Below the pieces are notes generated by a model. It had not been told where the DNA came from, did not search any database, and saw only the letters and a program-made list of their open reading frames with translations. Positions 34,249 to 48,969 of a stretch of 64,000 nucleotides of DNA are shown here, piece by piece (the stretch's first letter is position 1; each line of letters starts with the position of its first letter). Made by a program: the position numbers and the translations under genes. Source of the stretch: Diphasiastrum complanatum. Taxonomy: Eukaryota; Streptophyta; Lycopodiopsida; Lycopodiales; Lycopodiaceae. The DNA is taken from positions 63,702,671 to 63,766,670 of the forward strand of contig CM055101.1 of assembly GCA_029204225.1 (NCBI GenBank), written 5' to 3'.

Positions 34249-35365
34249 TGCTGCACATCCAGACACTTGTGCGTATGACAGATCAGACGTTCTGCCTGTC
34301 CACATCTCGTACGATGTTTTGTTCTCCAACGTTGTCGTTGTCGATCTGTTCTACAGATGTACTGTTGCAGCTATTGCTTCGGCCCATAATTGGCCTGGCA
34401 ATTGAGCCTGTGCCATCATGCATCTGGCTTCTTCGACTAGCGTTCTGTTTTTTCTTTCTGCCACACCATTGTATTCTGGTGTGTATGCAGGAGTGAACTG
34501 GTGTTCAATCCCCTATTTTTCGCAGAATCTTGAGAATTCTGTGCTTTTGTATTCACCTCCATTGTCAGATCTAAGGATCTGTATCCTTTTTGAGGTGTGT
34601 CGCTCTGCGAATGCCACAAACTTCTTGAAAGAATCAAATACTTCGGATTTCTTCTTCAAGTAGTAGATCGTGGTCATTCGATTGTAATCATCTATGAACG
34701 TTAGAAAATACTTCAAACCTGAGAGAGAATCTGTTTTCATCGATCCACACACATAAGAGTGGACAAGCTCAAGAACTTTCTTGGCTCTTCTTCTTTCATG
34801 TGTAAATGGATTCCGATGTTGCTTGTCTTTCTGACAAGCTTCGCAGAACTCAGTCTCGGGCCTTGATATTTTGAGACCTGTGACAATGTCCTTTGTGCTC
34901 ATGTTGTACAGGCCATTTTCTGAAGCATTTAATATGCTATCAGAGTTGCTGATTATTTTGGCCTGGTAGAGGTTTCCTTCTCTGCATCCGACCGTCAGCA
35001 ACTTGTTTGTCATCTTCTCGATCATACGACAAGTGTTGCCATCAAACAAAACTCGAATGCCTAGATCTGTCATCTTGGAGACAGATAGCAGATTTTTTCT
35101 AGAGTGAGGGCACATAGAGTGCTCCTGGCAGCTCTACTTAGCCTGACAATGTTCGTAGCTGTAGAGAGCCGATGCCTTTGACATCGTGTCTGCTTCCATC
35201 GCCTAGAATCATCGCTCTGTCGTGTTCGAGTTCACGAAAGTTGATCAAGATCTTCTTGTTGCAAGTTATGTGAGATGTTGCTCCTGAATTGATGACCACA
35301 TCGTAGTCATGTTCGGAGTAGCTTGTCGAAGCTTCGTCGAGTATCGTGAAAGCTTCATCTCCTCT
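34249..35365 (-). pseudogene. Protease and integrase part of the old Copia element
   Basis: From 35365 downward: a protease-like stretch whose active site reads VINSGATSH at about 35285 (the catalytic Asp is Asn). Then come KNLLSVSKMTDLGIRVLFDG, the zinc region with FCEACQKDKQHRNPF, and integrase-core motifs FIDDYNRMTTIYYLKK, LRSDNGGEYKS and GVAERKNR, running to the insertion point at 34254. A stop splits the core after FCEK (34513). The gene resumes on the other side of the nested element at 28382. Confidence 0.9.
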
Positions 35366-36212
35366 TTATTCATCTTTGGAAGGTTCTGCAACGTTTGCTT
35401 TTTCAGCCTTGTTTTTTCTTTTTGGGTTGAATCTGCAGTCGTATGCAGAATGCCCTTTCTTCTTGCAGTGCATGCAAGGTATTGCTGGATTGAACCAGCA
35501 TTTGTTGGCTGTATGGCCTGGTTTGTGACAGTGATCGTAGAAAGAAGATTGTTGATTCGAGGACTTCGTCTTCTCGAATGTTGTCTTGTTTTTGTTCTTC
35601 TTCTTGTCTTTTGTGAAGAGAGCCTTCTCTTGATCACTGCTTCCCTCTCCTTTGTCTCTCATCAGCGACAAGACTGACTGCTTTGTCGAATGTCATATCT
35701 GGTAGACTCAGTATGAGCATTCTCAGCGGCTGATAGGACGTTGGTAGAGATTTTATGAAGTACATCAACTGTTGTGGTGCTGGGACCTGGTGCTCCTGTC
35801 CTGATGCAGCGAGTTGAGCGAAGATCGTTCTGATCTTCTCAACGTGCTGATCCAACTGGTTGCCATCCCACCGTATTGATTGCAACTAATTGTGAAGGTG
35901 CATGACTGAAGCTGCAGTCCTCACTTCATACTTTTGCTTTAATCTTTCCCATGCTGCATGGCTGCTTTTGCAGTCTTCAATCTGCATGAGTAGATCTTCA
36001 TTTATGGACGAAACGATGATTGCCATTGCGTGCTCATCCTTTCTGATCCATTCAGCTCTCCTCAGGTCTCCCTCTGGAGGCTGCACCTCTGAGAGCTCGG
36101 TCACCGACCAGATGCCTTCGCCCTTCAGGAGTGTTTTGATTTTGAATTTCCAGATTCTGTAATTTGCGCCATCGAGATTGATTGCTACTCTGGTCTGGAT
36201 TGTCGTAGCCAT
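35366..36212 (-). pseudogene. gag: Gag of the old Copia element
   Basis: ATG at 36212. The N-terminus INLDGANYRIWKFKIKTLLK and AAWERLKQKYEVRTA are UBN2-type Copia Gag. A stop (35883-35885) and a frameshift near 35650 break it. Two zinc knuckles follow: the first (DHCHKPGHTANKC) has Tyr where the first Cys should be, while the second, CMHCKKKGHSAYDC, is complete. A Lys-rich linker leads to the damaged protease. Confidence 0.9.
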
Positions 36213-36265
36213 ATTATGTTGTCTGGAAGAATCACTGCTGGGATATCAGTAGTGACAACCTGGTG

Positions 36266-36277
36266 GCTCTGATACCA
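36266..36277 (-). promoter_or_regulatory. Primer binding site of the old Copia element
   Basis: TGGTATCAGAGC on the minus strand directly next to the 5' LTR end at 36278: initiator-Met tRNA 3' end type. Confidence 0.93.
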
Positions 36278-37113
36278 TGTCGCAGGAGCACGTGCGTGAG
36301 ACTGATTCATGTTCGTCCTCACTTCGTCATCTTTATCGCGAACAATTTTTTGTCTTTTAATTTGCTTTTGTGCGGAAGCCCTTACAGGATCCCAGACACT
36401 CGACTACGCATCACAAAACATATTCTATGCTAGCAATCATGATCTACAACACAAGACAAGATGCACAAAAATAGAGTGACTGAATTATCAGTTTTAGTTT
36501 AGAGTGAATTCGTCAGTGTCACGCTCGTTGGCAGAATGACATTCTACTCTTTTGTTGTGTTCTGCTCGTTGGCAGACTTTCATGCACAACTATGGTTTCT
36601 TTTCTTTCTTACTCTATTTGCTACGTCTCTCTTTGTCTCTTACATATCTCTGTATTCACTACTTTATTATGATCCAGAGAGGATCGTTTATACCTCCAAT
36701 ATGTGGAGTTTACAAGATAGCTAAACATAGAATCACATCACTAGTTAACGCTAATCAACTAGTTAGTTAGTCTGTGTCATTGCTACTCGTTTCAGCTGGG
36801 CGTGAAGCCCGTTGAGCTGCCAGTTGGCAGCTCAGAAGATTCTCATTCGTCTGTTTCGCAATCTCCCGTTTGCTTTCGTTCTTTTCGTAGTTTTCGTTTC
36901 GCATCCCTTTTTTGGCTTTGCGATCCTGGAGGTGTGTTTGCGATTCACAATTGATTCGCAAATCATTCGTGCTTCGAGTCAAAGACACGTTGACTGTCGC
37001 AAATTGTTCTCATTCGTGCTTCGAGTCAAGATCATGTTGACTGTCGCGAATTGTTCGACCTTCGTGTCTTGTTCGTGCTGCGACAAAGTTGTAGGAGTTC
37101 ACCATTTCTGACA
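36278..37113 (-). repeat. 5' LTR of the old Copia element
   Basis: 836 bp; on the minus strand it starts TGTCAGAAATGG and ends CTGCGACA. It matches 25558-26372 with many substitutions and a short extra segment. Confidence 0.92.
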
Positions 37114-37546
37114 CTAATGGAGAAGCATACAATTATACTTCCAATAATGTTTTGACCTCTTACAAATATCATACGTAGTTGCAAACGGATTGCCTATGTT
37201 GGAAATTCTAATTTATGATTCTTGTGTGTTAATGGTTATTTAGCACTATAGTCAACCATATTTGTATGATTTCAAGCACCCAAATATTTAAGAATCTCCT
37301 GAAGTCATCGAGTAATGTGGGAATGTGAGACATGGCAACTACATTTAAAAGGTGGACAAAATCAAAAAGTCATTAGGCTTGTCAACCTAGAGACTTAGAG
37401 AGGGGAGGTGAATCTCCCTCTCATGCCCATGTCCTCATACACAACTACAACATATGGCATATGTAAGCAACACGTCATACATGTGTACCTATAGAGACCA
37501 CGAGAAAGAGTGAGAAGAGAGATGATGACATGATGATTATGTCCTT
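37114..37546 (+). other. Spacer between two Copia elements
   Basis: No coding sequence or repeat recognised. Confidence 0.5.
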
Positions 37547-37809
37547 TATTAGAAATCAATGATAAACTTCATTGTTATTGTTTACGAGGTAAATTAATGT
37601 GGACAGCTGTGACTAGCTGTCATTAGCTGTAAGCTAGTCTATTAGTCTACTCGTAGGTTTTCTCTCTCTATCAGGGGTTCATGGTTTATTTGTACATTTT
37701 ACATTCTGTATGAGTTAGTGTGATAGAGTGACAGTGCGTGTTCTTCTTCCGCCTTCTTGCGGTGATTGCTTATGGTGAATGCTGGATGTTGCATATCTAA
37801 TTCTTGACA
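37547..37809 (+). repeat. 5' LTR of the third Copia element
   Basis: It begins TATTAGAAATCAATG (TA instead of TG) and ends TTCTTGACA directly before the primer site. It matches the LTR at 49790-50009, which starts TGTTAGAAACC and defines the left end. Confidence 0.8.
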
Positions 37810-37821
37810 TGGTATCAGAGC
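37810..37821 (+). promoter_or_regulatory. Primer binding site of the third Copia element
   Basis: TGGTATCAGAGC, initiator-Met tRNA 3' end type, directly after the LTR. Confidence 0.93.
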
Positions 37822-37995
37822 AACAATAGTCCTGCGTGCCTGATAAGTGGATACAGCTTGTCACAAGCTCCGCAACGAAGTGAGAAAGTCCTTCATGGGA
37901 GGTGAAAGCTTGGAGAGATAAAAACGGCTGGAAGAAATCCTTCTTTGGTGTATTTTGCAGGTTTGGAGCTCAGAATCATTAGTGGGAAACGAAGA

Positions 37996-38197
37996 CACAG
38001 TCCCGGAGGCATCAGAAAGGCCAGGACAACATCAAACAAGTTGAAAATATGTTGAGTGGGGAGATTTTTATAGTACTTCCTAGTTATTGTGAAAAGCACA
38101 GTCCCGGAGGCATCCAAAAGGCCAAGGCAGCATCAGACAGATTGAAAATTTGTTGAGTGGGGGAGATTCTTACAATACTTCCTAGTTGTTGTGGAAA
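37996..38197 (+). repeat. Tandem 101-bp duplication in the leader
   Basis: CACAGTCCCGGAGGCATC occurs at 37996 and 38097. Each copy continues with GTTGAGTGGGG and ACTTCCTAGTT in the same order. Confidence 0.85.
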
Positions 38198-38459
38198 GTG
38201 CTATTTGTGTGAGAGGTTTGCCAAGAAATCTCTCATTTGTCTGTTTGGAGTACCACAAATCACACTAGATAGTGTCTAGTACTGTCATTTAGAGTTAGGA
38301 AGCTTCATACTTTTCACACTACTGATCTCTGTCTTTTGATTGATCACACATTTCAAAATTTTTGCAAAGAGGAGGCGGCGTAGCCGTCGCGCCGAAGTGG
38401 AAAATCTAGAATATTCTCTCTAAAAGTTCTTATATTCTCTCTACTTTTCATCTTGTCCA

Positions 38460-38711
38460 TACCAATATCGGATCGACGTGCCAGAGGTAAAGAAAATCAA
38501 GAGTAGTCGTACATTCGCGCGCCATACCGATATCACATATTAGTACCAATATTGGAGCGACGCGTCAGAAGTAAAGAAAATCCAGAGCAGTCGTCCATCC
38601 GCGCATCATATCGATATCGCATATCTGTACCAATATCGGATCCACGCGCGTGAGCTAAAGAGAATCCTGAGTGGTCGTGCACCCGCGCGTCATACTGATA
38701 TCAGGTGTCCA
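38460..38711 (+). repeat. Tandem 84-bp repeat in the leader, three units
   Basis: Units begin TACCAATAT(C/T)GG at 38460, 38544 and 38628, an exact 84-bp period. Each carries TAAAGA.AATC, AGT.GTCGT, CGCGC.TCATA and GATATC. CpG-rich words stand out from the AT-rich surroundings. The array lies just upstream of the gag start (38773), so it could be a transcriptional or packaging signal. Confidence 0.9.
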
Positions 38712-38772
38712 ACCAAAAATTTATAGTTCTGTGGTGTGATAAATTTTGTGAGCCAGACTCATCTATCCAATA

Positions 38773-39846
38773 ATGGCAACTCTAAGTGAGAGTGTCCTTA
38801 ATGAGTTGAGCAAATTGGAAGGTGCCGGCAACTATGCAGTTTGGAAATTCAAACTGAAGAACATTTTGATGGAAAAAGAGTTGTGAGAGATCGTGACAGA
38901 TGAAGAGACAAGATCAGTGATTGAAGAAGATAGGAGAAAACGGAAAGCCCAGAATGTCATCAACTTTTCAATTAGAGATGCAATTATTCCCTATATTTCA
39001 GATTCAGAAGGACCAAAAGAAACGTGGAATACATTGAAGGCATTGTTTGAAATGACAAATACATCTCAAATAATGTTTCTGAAGACGAAGTTGCATACAT
39101 TGCAGATGGATGATGGTGCAACTATTGCCGATCACATACTGAAGATCAAAGGGATCCATGACCAATTAGCAGCAGTTGGAGAGCGAGTACAAGATCGTGA
39201 GATCATGCAATTGACATTGAATAGTCTGAGTGAGTCACATCAGATGTTTGTGACGAGTATAGCCACAAGAGAAAATCTTCCAACCTATGAAGAACTAGGT
39301 GGATTGCTTTTGCAAGAAGAGAAACGTCAAGAGAACTTGAATCATCGTAACAGGAGCTATGATCAAGCTCTTGTAGTTAGAGGACGAGGTGAAAGATCTG
39401 GCCGTGGAAGGTATCAATCGAGAGGAGGAAACTCAAGTCAGAGAGCATTTCAACAATTTCATGAGCAAGTCAATGATAGTCTGAATCGAGGCAATTGGAA
39501 TCAAGGCCGAGGTCAAGGACTCGGCTATTCAAGACAGAATAAACCTGGAAATTGTAGGTACTGCAACAAACCTGGCCACTGGGAGCGTGAATGCTTCAAG
39601 AAACAAAAGGAGATGGAACAAAGAAAAGACAAATGGCAAGTGGGAAATTATGCTGATCAACATCAATTTGATGACTATTATTATGAAGACAATTATACTG
39701 ATCAACATCAATACGATGATGATCAATATGAAGATGATACTGGTGAGAGTTCAAAATTGTTCATTACAGCATTAATGACAAGTGATGAAGCCAAGGATAC
39801 ATGGTACATTGATAGTGGTGCATCCAAGCACATGACTTCAAGGAAA
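38773..39846 (+). pseudogene. gag: Gag and protease start of the third Copia element
   Basis: From ATG 38773: LEGAGNYAVWKFKLKNILME, then a TGA at 38884-38886 where related proteins have Trp (LWEIV). The rest is open: NTLKALFEMTNTSQ, LKTKLHTLQMDDGATIADHI (UBN2), an RGRGE/RSGRGR basic stretch, the complete knuckle CRYCNKPGHWEREC, an unusual acidic Asp/Tyr/Gln-rich repeat with two DQHQ-centred units (about 39650-39735), and the protease motif WYIDSGASKHMTS. A TAG at 39847-39849 ends it. With only two nonsense codons the gene is not very old. Confidence 0.9.
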
Positions 39847-39849
39847 TAG

Positions 39850-41242
39850 TGGTTTTCAAAACTCAAGGAAACTGACAATGGTGATGAAGTTGGACAAGCT
39901 GATGGCAAAGTGCTATCTGTTAAAGGAGTTGGAGTGGTACTAGTGAGGTTATCCAGCGGGAAGATAAAGCAGATAAGCAATGTGCAATATGTACCTAGCT
40001 TAGCTAACAATTTACTATTTGTTGGGACGATGGCTGATCAACAACTCAAGGTTGAGTTTGACAGTGACAAATGTCTTGTCAAAGACATCAAGAATCACTA
40101 CACAGTGATTGCTATAGGATCTAGTCAATGAGAATCGACTCTACAAATTGAATGCAAGATCTTTTACTCAAGCTATGGTAAGCACTGTTGATAGTCGAAG
40201 TGATATTTGGCATCAAAAGGCTTGGTCATATCAGTGCTCAGGTTGCATTTTGGGAAAACAACATAGAGAGAGATTTCCCAAAGATGGAGCAAGAAGAGCC
40301 AATGACATTCTTGATCTTGGTCATAGTGATCTGTGTGGACCAATACAAACTAGGTCCACTATTGGTTGTTACTATTTCATCACATTCATTGATGACTATA
40401 GTAGACATATCTGGATTTATTTCATAAGCAAGAAATCTGATGCTTTTGCCAAATTTAGAGAGTTCAAGGCTCTAGTTGAAAAACAAACAGGTTGTTATAT
40501 AAAGACCCTCAGATCAGATGGTGGCGGTGAGTATTTTTCAGCAGAGTTTATAAACTTTTGCAAGGATCAGGGGATCAGGAGACAAACCACTACACCTTAT
40601 TCACCACAACAGAACAAAGTTGCAGAATGGAAAAACGGATCCATTGTGGAGATGGCTAGGGCAATGCTTAAGAGCAAGGGTTTGCCAAATACTTTTTGGG
40701 CAAAAGCATGCAACACAACTACTCATATCTTGAATCGGTGTCCTACGAAGTCCGTGGAGGGTAAGACACCTTACAAAGCTTTTACTGGAAAGAAACCTAA
40801 TGTTTCTCATTTACGAGTATTTGGTTGTGATGCTTACGCTCATGTACCTGATGAAAAACGAAAGAAGCTGGATGCAAAAGTTGTTAAGTGTATTTTCCTT
40901 GGATATGATGAAAGAGCCAAGGCATACATGATGTATGACACAGATGCACAAAAGATCGTGATTTCCATAGATGCTACTTTTGATGAGATGGGTCAAAATG
41001 ACCAAATAAAATTGACAATTGATCCCTTTGATGATAAAGCTAAAGTGCAAGTGAAGGAAGAAGTTGGTGTCGATATGGAAGAGCCAATGGAAAAAGACAG
41101 GGTCAATACTGAGATTCCTAGGAGAGTGCCTAAGTGGTACTTGTTAGTAACAAGTGATGCTAATAAGGGAGATACTCCCGAATCAAGTGAGCAGGAGAGC
41201 TTAGAAGATCAAGTAGAAATCAAAAACCTCCTGCAAGAATAG
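39850..41242 (+). pseudogene. Protease end and integrase of the third Copia element
   Basis: The frame continues with GVGVVLVRLSSGKIKQ and NNLLFVGTMADQQLKVEF, then shifts at about 40130. The zinc region is shortened: KRLGHIS and CSGCILGKQHRERFP lie almost side by side in different frames, so a piece is deleted. The integrase core is otherwise clear: HSDLCGP, FIDDYSRHIWIYFISKK, LRSDGGGEY and, in place of NGVAERKN, NKVAEWKN, with the Glu retained. The C-terminal part carries VFGCDAYAHVPDEKRKKLD. It ends in a stop at 41240-41242. Confidence 0.88.
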
Positions 41243-41244
41243 AG

Positions 41245-42591
41245 ATGAGTCTAGCCCTAATGGGTTCTGTGCTCAAGGCTCAAGAACCAAAAACTCTTGA
41301 TAAAGCAAAGGAGCACAAGGAGTGGCGTGAAGCTATGGAAACAGAAATGGAAGCTATAACAAAAAATAGGACGTGGAACTTGGTTGAGCTACCTGATGGT
41401 AAGACGCCTATCACTTGCAAATGGATATACAAGATCAAATATGGAGCTGATGGGAAACTCAACAAGTACAAAGCACGGTTGGTTGCGAGAGTATTTGAGC
41501 ATCAGGAAGGTATTGATTTTGAGGAAACCTTCGCACCCGTAGCTAAGATGGTAACTATACGTTCTATCATTGCTATTTCTGTTTTCTATGGTTGGAAGAT
41601 CCAGCAAATGGATGTTAAATCTGCTTTTCTTAATGGAGTGCTAGATGAAGAGGTGTACTTAGTACAACCTCAGGGATTTGTTGAGCCAGGGAGAGAGCAT
41701 CTCATTTGTAAGCTCAACAAAGCCATTTATGAATTGAAGCAAGCACCACGGGCGTGGTACTCTTGCATTGATGAACACTTCAAGTGAAGGGGAATGGTAA
41801 AGAGTGATGCTGATCCTAATCTTTACATTCTAAGGCAAGACTCAGATATAGTGTTCATTGTGTTGTATGTGGATGATTTGATTATTACAAGAAGCAATGA
41901 GAGCTTAATTGATGAAATAAAATCAGATCTTTCCAATGCTTTTGACATGAGTGATCTAGGATTGATGCACTATTGTCTTGGCATTGAAGTATGGCAAAAG
42001 GAAGACATGGTCTTTCTTACACAAAGCAAATATGCACGAGATTTGCTTTATAAGTTCAATATGCAGGATTGTAGGCCTTTGAGTACACCTATGGATGTCA
42101 ACATGAAGCTTACTGCATATGATGAATCTGAGAAAGTGGATGCTTTTTTGTATAGACAGCTGGTGGGTAGTTTGATTTATTTGACACACACACGACTTGA
42201 TATTTCTTATGCTGTTGGTGTTGTTAGTCAATTTATGCAAGATCCTAGTCAAGCACATTGGAAGTCTGCTAAATGTATTCTCCGATACATTCGAGGGACA
42301 TTGAATTTTGGTTTGAAGTATGATCAGCCTGAAGTGCCAATGTTGGTAGGTTATACAGATGCCGATTGGGCAGGTAATATTGATGACAGAAGATCTACCA
42401 GTGGTCATGCATTCAGTTATGGTACAGCTGCAATTTCATGGAGTAGCAAAAAGCAACCTATAGTAGCCTTATCATCGACGGAGGCTGAATATCGAGCACT
42501 CAGCAATGCTACACAAGAAGCATTATGGTTACAAAGGTTGCTTGGGATTAGGTCAACCACAGGTGGATGCGACTACTATATCTTGCATTAA
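41245..42591 (+). pseudogene. Reverse transcriptase and RNase H of the third Copia element
   Basis: EWREAMETEMEAITKNRTWN, KARLVARVFEHQEGIDFEET, MDVKSAFLNG and YELKQAPRAWY (normally YGLKQAPRAWY) precede a TGA at 41785-41787. The frame resumes at about 41794 with intact YVDD (41866-41877) and then RNase H: YTDADWAGNIDDRRSTSGHA and LSSTEAEYRALS. After EALWLQRLLG the sequence departs from the family, so the last RNase H Asp region and the C-terminus are missing. Confidence 0.88.
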
Positions 42592-42619
42592 ATAATTTAT
42601 TTAGTTCAATGGATGACCT

Positions 42620-45616
<2,997 letters not shown>

Positions 45617-45617
45617 T

Positions 45618-46327
45618 GTGACCCGATAGTGGGAAGTTCAACAATATTCGGTCATAGAAAGTGACAGCCAAGAAGCAAAAGGCCGGGTAAGAAGAGTGAG
45701 ATATAGAAAAAAAGAGAAATTGATTGTGTTAGGATCGGACAGTCGATCAAGATCAGACAATCCAGAGAAGGATAGTCGATTTGATGTGCTCGTGATCAAT
45801 GAGTGAATAGCATATTTGACGAGTGAGCACGCATTTGTCCATGGAGTTTTGTAAGAAGTTATTGTCATTGGAATGAGAATCCTTGGAGTACTTCTTATCA
45901 TTTCTATGTACAATTTTGTTGCTCAAGCCATGTGGTGAGTTCTTGAAGTGTTTTGATGTCGAATGACATGAATTGTGAATGTGAGCAAGAGTTTTATATC
46001 AAGTAAGTAAGAGATTGTAGATCAGCAGTTTGTGAGTGGTAATCTTGTAAGAAGCACAATAAGTGAGTAGATCCTATATGTATTTAACCAAAGTGACAGG
46101 CCCGAGTGATGATGTTGAATGCTTAAGAATTAGATTGTTAATTCATGCTTGCCATGTTCCATTCTTTGTGGACATGTTGAAGAAAAAAGATCTATTGTGT
46201 TTCGGTTGATTTGAATAAAAGTGATAGGATGTTTAATTGGTAGGTTCTAGTTCTAAGCAAGTGTTGATGACAAGTGAGAGAAATCAATATTAGTTGTGAG
46301 TTAAGAAATGAAGTTTTTAGCAAAAAT
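45618..46327 (+). repeat. Putative Gypsy 5' LTR (limits approximate)
   Basis: The stretch ends at a primer-site-like TGGCGTCGTTGACGAC (46328). The segment at about 45955-46045 is repeated at about 49715-49789, after the pol genes, as expected for LTRs. The left end is set only by the end of the inverted-repeat arm. Confidence 0.5.
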
Positions 46328-46343
46328 TGGCGTCGTTGACGAC
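46328..46343 (+). promoter_or_regulatory. Gypsy primer binding site, tRNA-Asp-like
   Basis: TGGCGTCGTTGACGAC resembles the plant Gypsy primer-site consensus TGGCGCCGTTGCCG with some mismatches. Confidence 0.5.
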
Positions 46344-46691
46344 TCTCTTAGATTAGTGCAAGAGAGACGCAATCTCGGATGCATACACTCTTGTTTATTT
46401 TTGAAATTTTCTTGATCAACAGATTCAATTTGTTCTAGTTTACTTCATGTTTTGATCTTTTAATTGTTTCATCTAACCATTTCTATTGACACGCACCATA
46501 GCATTGCTTCGACCGGCAATTTTTATAGTTAACCGAATACCTTTTTCTCATTCATCTGTTTTCACACTCCCGTTACCCGAATTTTTTATTTTTATTTATA
46601 CAAATCCTACCTTTACTTCATACCTATAACCAACCACTCTTTGTAAGGGGAGGATAAACAGATAGTATTGTAACACTACTTTGTACAAATC

Positions 46692-48340
46692 ATGGATACT
46701 AAAAATTATGATGAGAGGTATCTTCTTGAACCGACTTTTTTAAATGAACAACCTGAATCAAGTCAACGGACAAGACCACAATTAAGATCTTTCATACATC
46801 ATCCAAGAAATCGAGCTAATCATTACGAAGGGAGAAATGATGATTTACTTGTTAGATTGTCTCCTAGACGAGGACCACCTGCATAACATAGAACACCAAA
46901 ATCAGATTTCCAAAATTTGATGGAAGAATGGATCCTCATAGATTTATTCAAATCTTTCAGAATGCCTTTCAAGTATATGGAGATTCTTCACATGAAAGCA
47001 TGGCCCAACTCTTCTCTATGACCTTGCTAGGTGTTGCTCGAGATTGGTACTTTAACCTTGACTGAGATGAATGTAATGATTGGGAAGTTTTGAAAGAGGC
47101 TTTCATCAAACAATTCAAGCCAAATAGATTATCAGATTGTTCTTTTGTGCGATTAAGCCAAATCAAAATGAAAGAAAAAGAAAAGTAAGGGACTACATTG
47201 AAAGATTTAAATGTCTTCACGGATAACATCAAGAAGAATGAATCAAAAAGATGCTAATTACTTGGTTTATAGTCGGTCTTCTAAAACGAATTTGACGTGA
47301 GTTAAATGTGTTGATGACTATTGTCAACTAAAACAAGCCATGTCAGAGGCTATGAGAGAAGAAGATGAAGAATCGGATGATGAGGATCATCATTTCGTTA
47401 ATCGCGAAGATAATTTAAGAGAACGAAGAAGGGGACGTCCCGTTGTAGGAACTGATCACCAAATAATTACAGAAAGATCATGCATTGTGGATATGCGGGA
47501 TGAGTTTAAAAAAATTAATAAAGTCCATAAGAGTCAGCTAGATGAAATTCAAAAGACCTTAAAAGATCTTCAAATCCAGAATACGTACCCGATAAGAGAG
47601 GACGTGTGGTATTCTATCTATAGGGAAAATCACATTGGGAATGAATGTCCGAATAAGGGTTCTTTTCAAACACAATATCAATCTAGATGTATGTTCAGCA
47701 TACTAGATCTTCCACAGGAAAAGTCAACATATAAATTTTATTGGGAACTACATGGTTAACCAATGCCGAAGTGATTCAAGATTGGAAAAAACAACAAATC
47801 ATTTTTGGTAATAGAGATCAAAGGATATCAGTTGATTACTCTACTTGTAAAACTAAACCCGTGCAAGAAGAAGATGAATGTTCTTCAACAATGTATGATG
47901 AAACAAATGTTTCTCCAACCATTCAAGGACATTACACACAGTCTACAGATATCATTAATTGGGGACACATGTTAGCAACCATTGACTGTGTGGATGCTCA
48001 AAGATGCAGCAATGAAGTATTATCTAAATTCGAGAAACTGATAACGATAACATCTACAAGTATAGATCATCCGAGTATGGATGCATTTTATCTTTTGTAT
48101 ATAGATGCTAAGCTTATTCAAATGGAATGGCTACCAAATCCATCGGTTAATGAGCCTGTAGAAATTATAGATGAAGGTATCATGGTAACAATGACTGATG
48201 AAGGACCAACTAACGAGCAAGTACTTCATTACTTAGATCCACAATCATCAAATCTTACGAAGATACCAAAGGAAATTAAGCTACCATCACCTTTTGCACA
48301 TATAGATGAATCCTCTTTGTATAAAGATAATATTCAATAG
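46692..48340 (+). pseudogene. Gypsy gag and linker, degraded
   Basis: The frame at 46692-46886 is Arg/Asn-rich. At about 46915-47060 the plus strand reads FDGRMDPHRFIQIFQNAF and then LGVARDWYFNLD, the retrotransposon gag domain, interrupted by stops. Frames at 47340-47759 and 47741-48340 follow, with acidic runs and an EEDE-rich N-terminus. A loose CxxxC-like remnant near 47640 may be the zinc knuckle. I cannot place the protease with confidence. Confidence 0.65.
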
Positions 48341-48959
48341 CAAAGGAAACTAAAATATTTAGCGCAGCCCATTTGTCATTCGAATGATAAGGTATACAAA
48401 TGGGATAATCCAAGAAATGAAATTATTAGTACCATTGATGGGATTCTTACAATCATAGCGAATACTCATAGCTCTCAACCAAAAGTTATTCATAATTTAC
48501 AGATTGTCAGATCATCCTTATAGAATAATACACTTCCTATGCTCTACACAAGATTAACAGAGAAACAAAAGCATATTCGACAAAAACTAAAACAACTGAT
48601 TGTTCCTCTTAATGAGCGGCAAAGAATGGACTTATCTAAAGCCACTTCTTGTTCAAAGCCACACCTCAGTAGAGCTCCATCTTCACTTAAAAAGATCCCT
48701 GAGCATAAATAGAACCTAAACTTGATGTACCTAAGAAGTTCACATATTTCACAATGGGTGCTGTTTCTATTGAGTTGCCACAACCAAAGCGAGAACCAAC
48801 AAGTGAATCATCTTCGTTTGATGGACTAGCTAAAATAGTTCCTTTAAACTTGAAAGATCCAAATGAAAAAGAAGATTGATTCATACATAGGAGCGCATCT
48901 TGATAAATGACAGCGAAGAAATAACTCTTAAGGTAGTACCATGATGTCTTTGCATAGAA
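48341..48959 (+). other. Degraded Gypsy pol, unassigned part
   Basis: Plus-strand coding-like pieces lie between gag and reverse transcriptase; protease would be expected here. No DSG/DTG motif in a convincing context was found. Confidence 0.35.
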
Positions 48960-48969
48960 TTATAAAGAG

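Larger units (their letters stand above)
25558..37113 (-). mobile_element. Old Copia element, broken, host of a nested insertion
   Basis: The LTRs at 25558-26372 and 36278-37113 are TG...CA and similar but visibly diverged. A primer site and a 3' purine tract are in place. Gag, protease, integrase, reverse transcriptase and RNase H are recognisable in order on the minus strand, with stops and frameshifts. The young element 28388-34248 interrupts integrase. Without that insertion the element would be about 5.7 kb. The 5-bp flanks (CATAA and CTAAT) do not match, so the target duplication is lost or was never simple. Confidence 0.93.
37547..42600 (+). mobile_element. Third Copia element, 3' truncated
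   Basis: A 5' LTR (37547-37809), primer site, long leader with two tandem arrays, gag and pol are all on the plus strand. The similarity stops after the RNase H active-site region at about 42545-42600. The rest of RNase H, the purine tract and the 3' LTR are missing, and the inverted-repeat arm starts 20 bases later. Stops and shifts are present in gag, the pre-integrase region and reverse transcriptase. Confidence 0.9.

Noticed and set aside
25558-37113. Two independent minus-strand Copia fragments either side of the young element
   Set aside because: The integrase gene is continuous across the TGCTG target duplication, and matching LTRs flank both halves, so it is one interrupted element.
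38460-38711. CRISPR-like array
   Set aside because: The units are contiguous 84-bp tandem repeats without unique spacers, in a plant retroelement leader.
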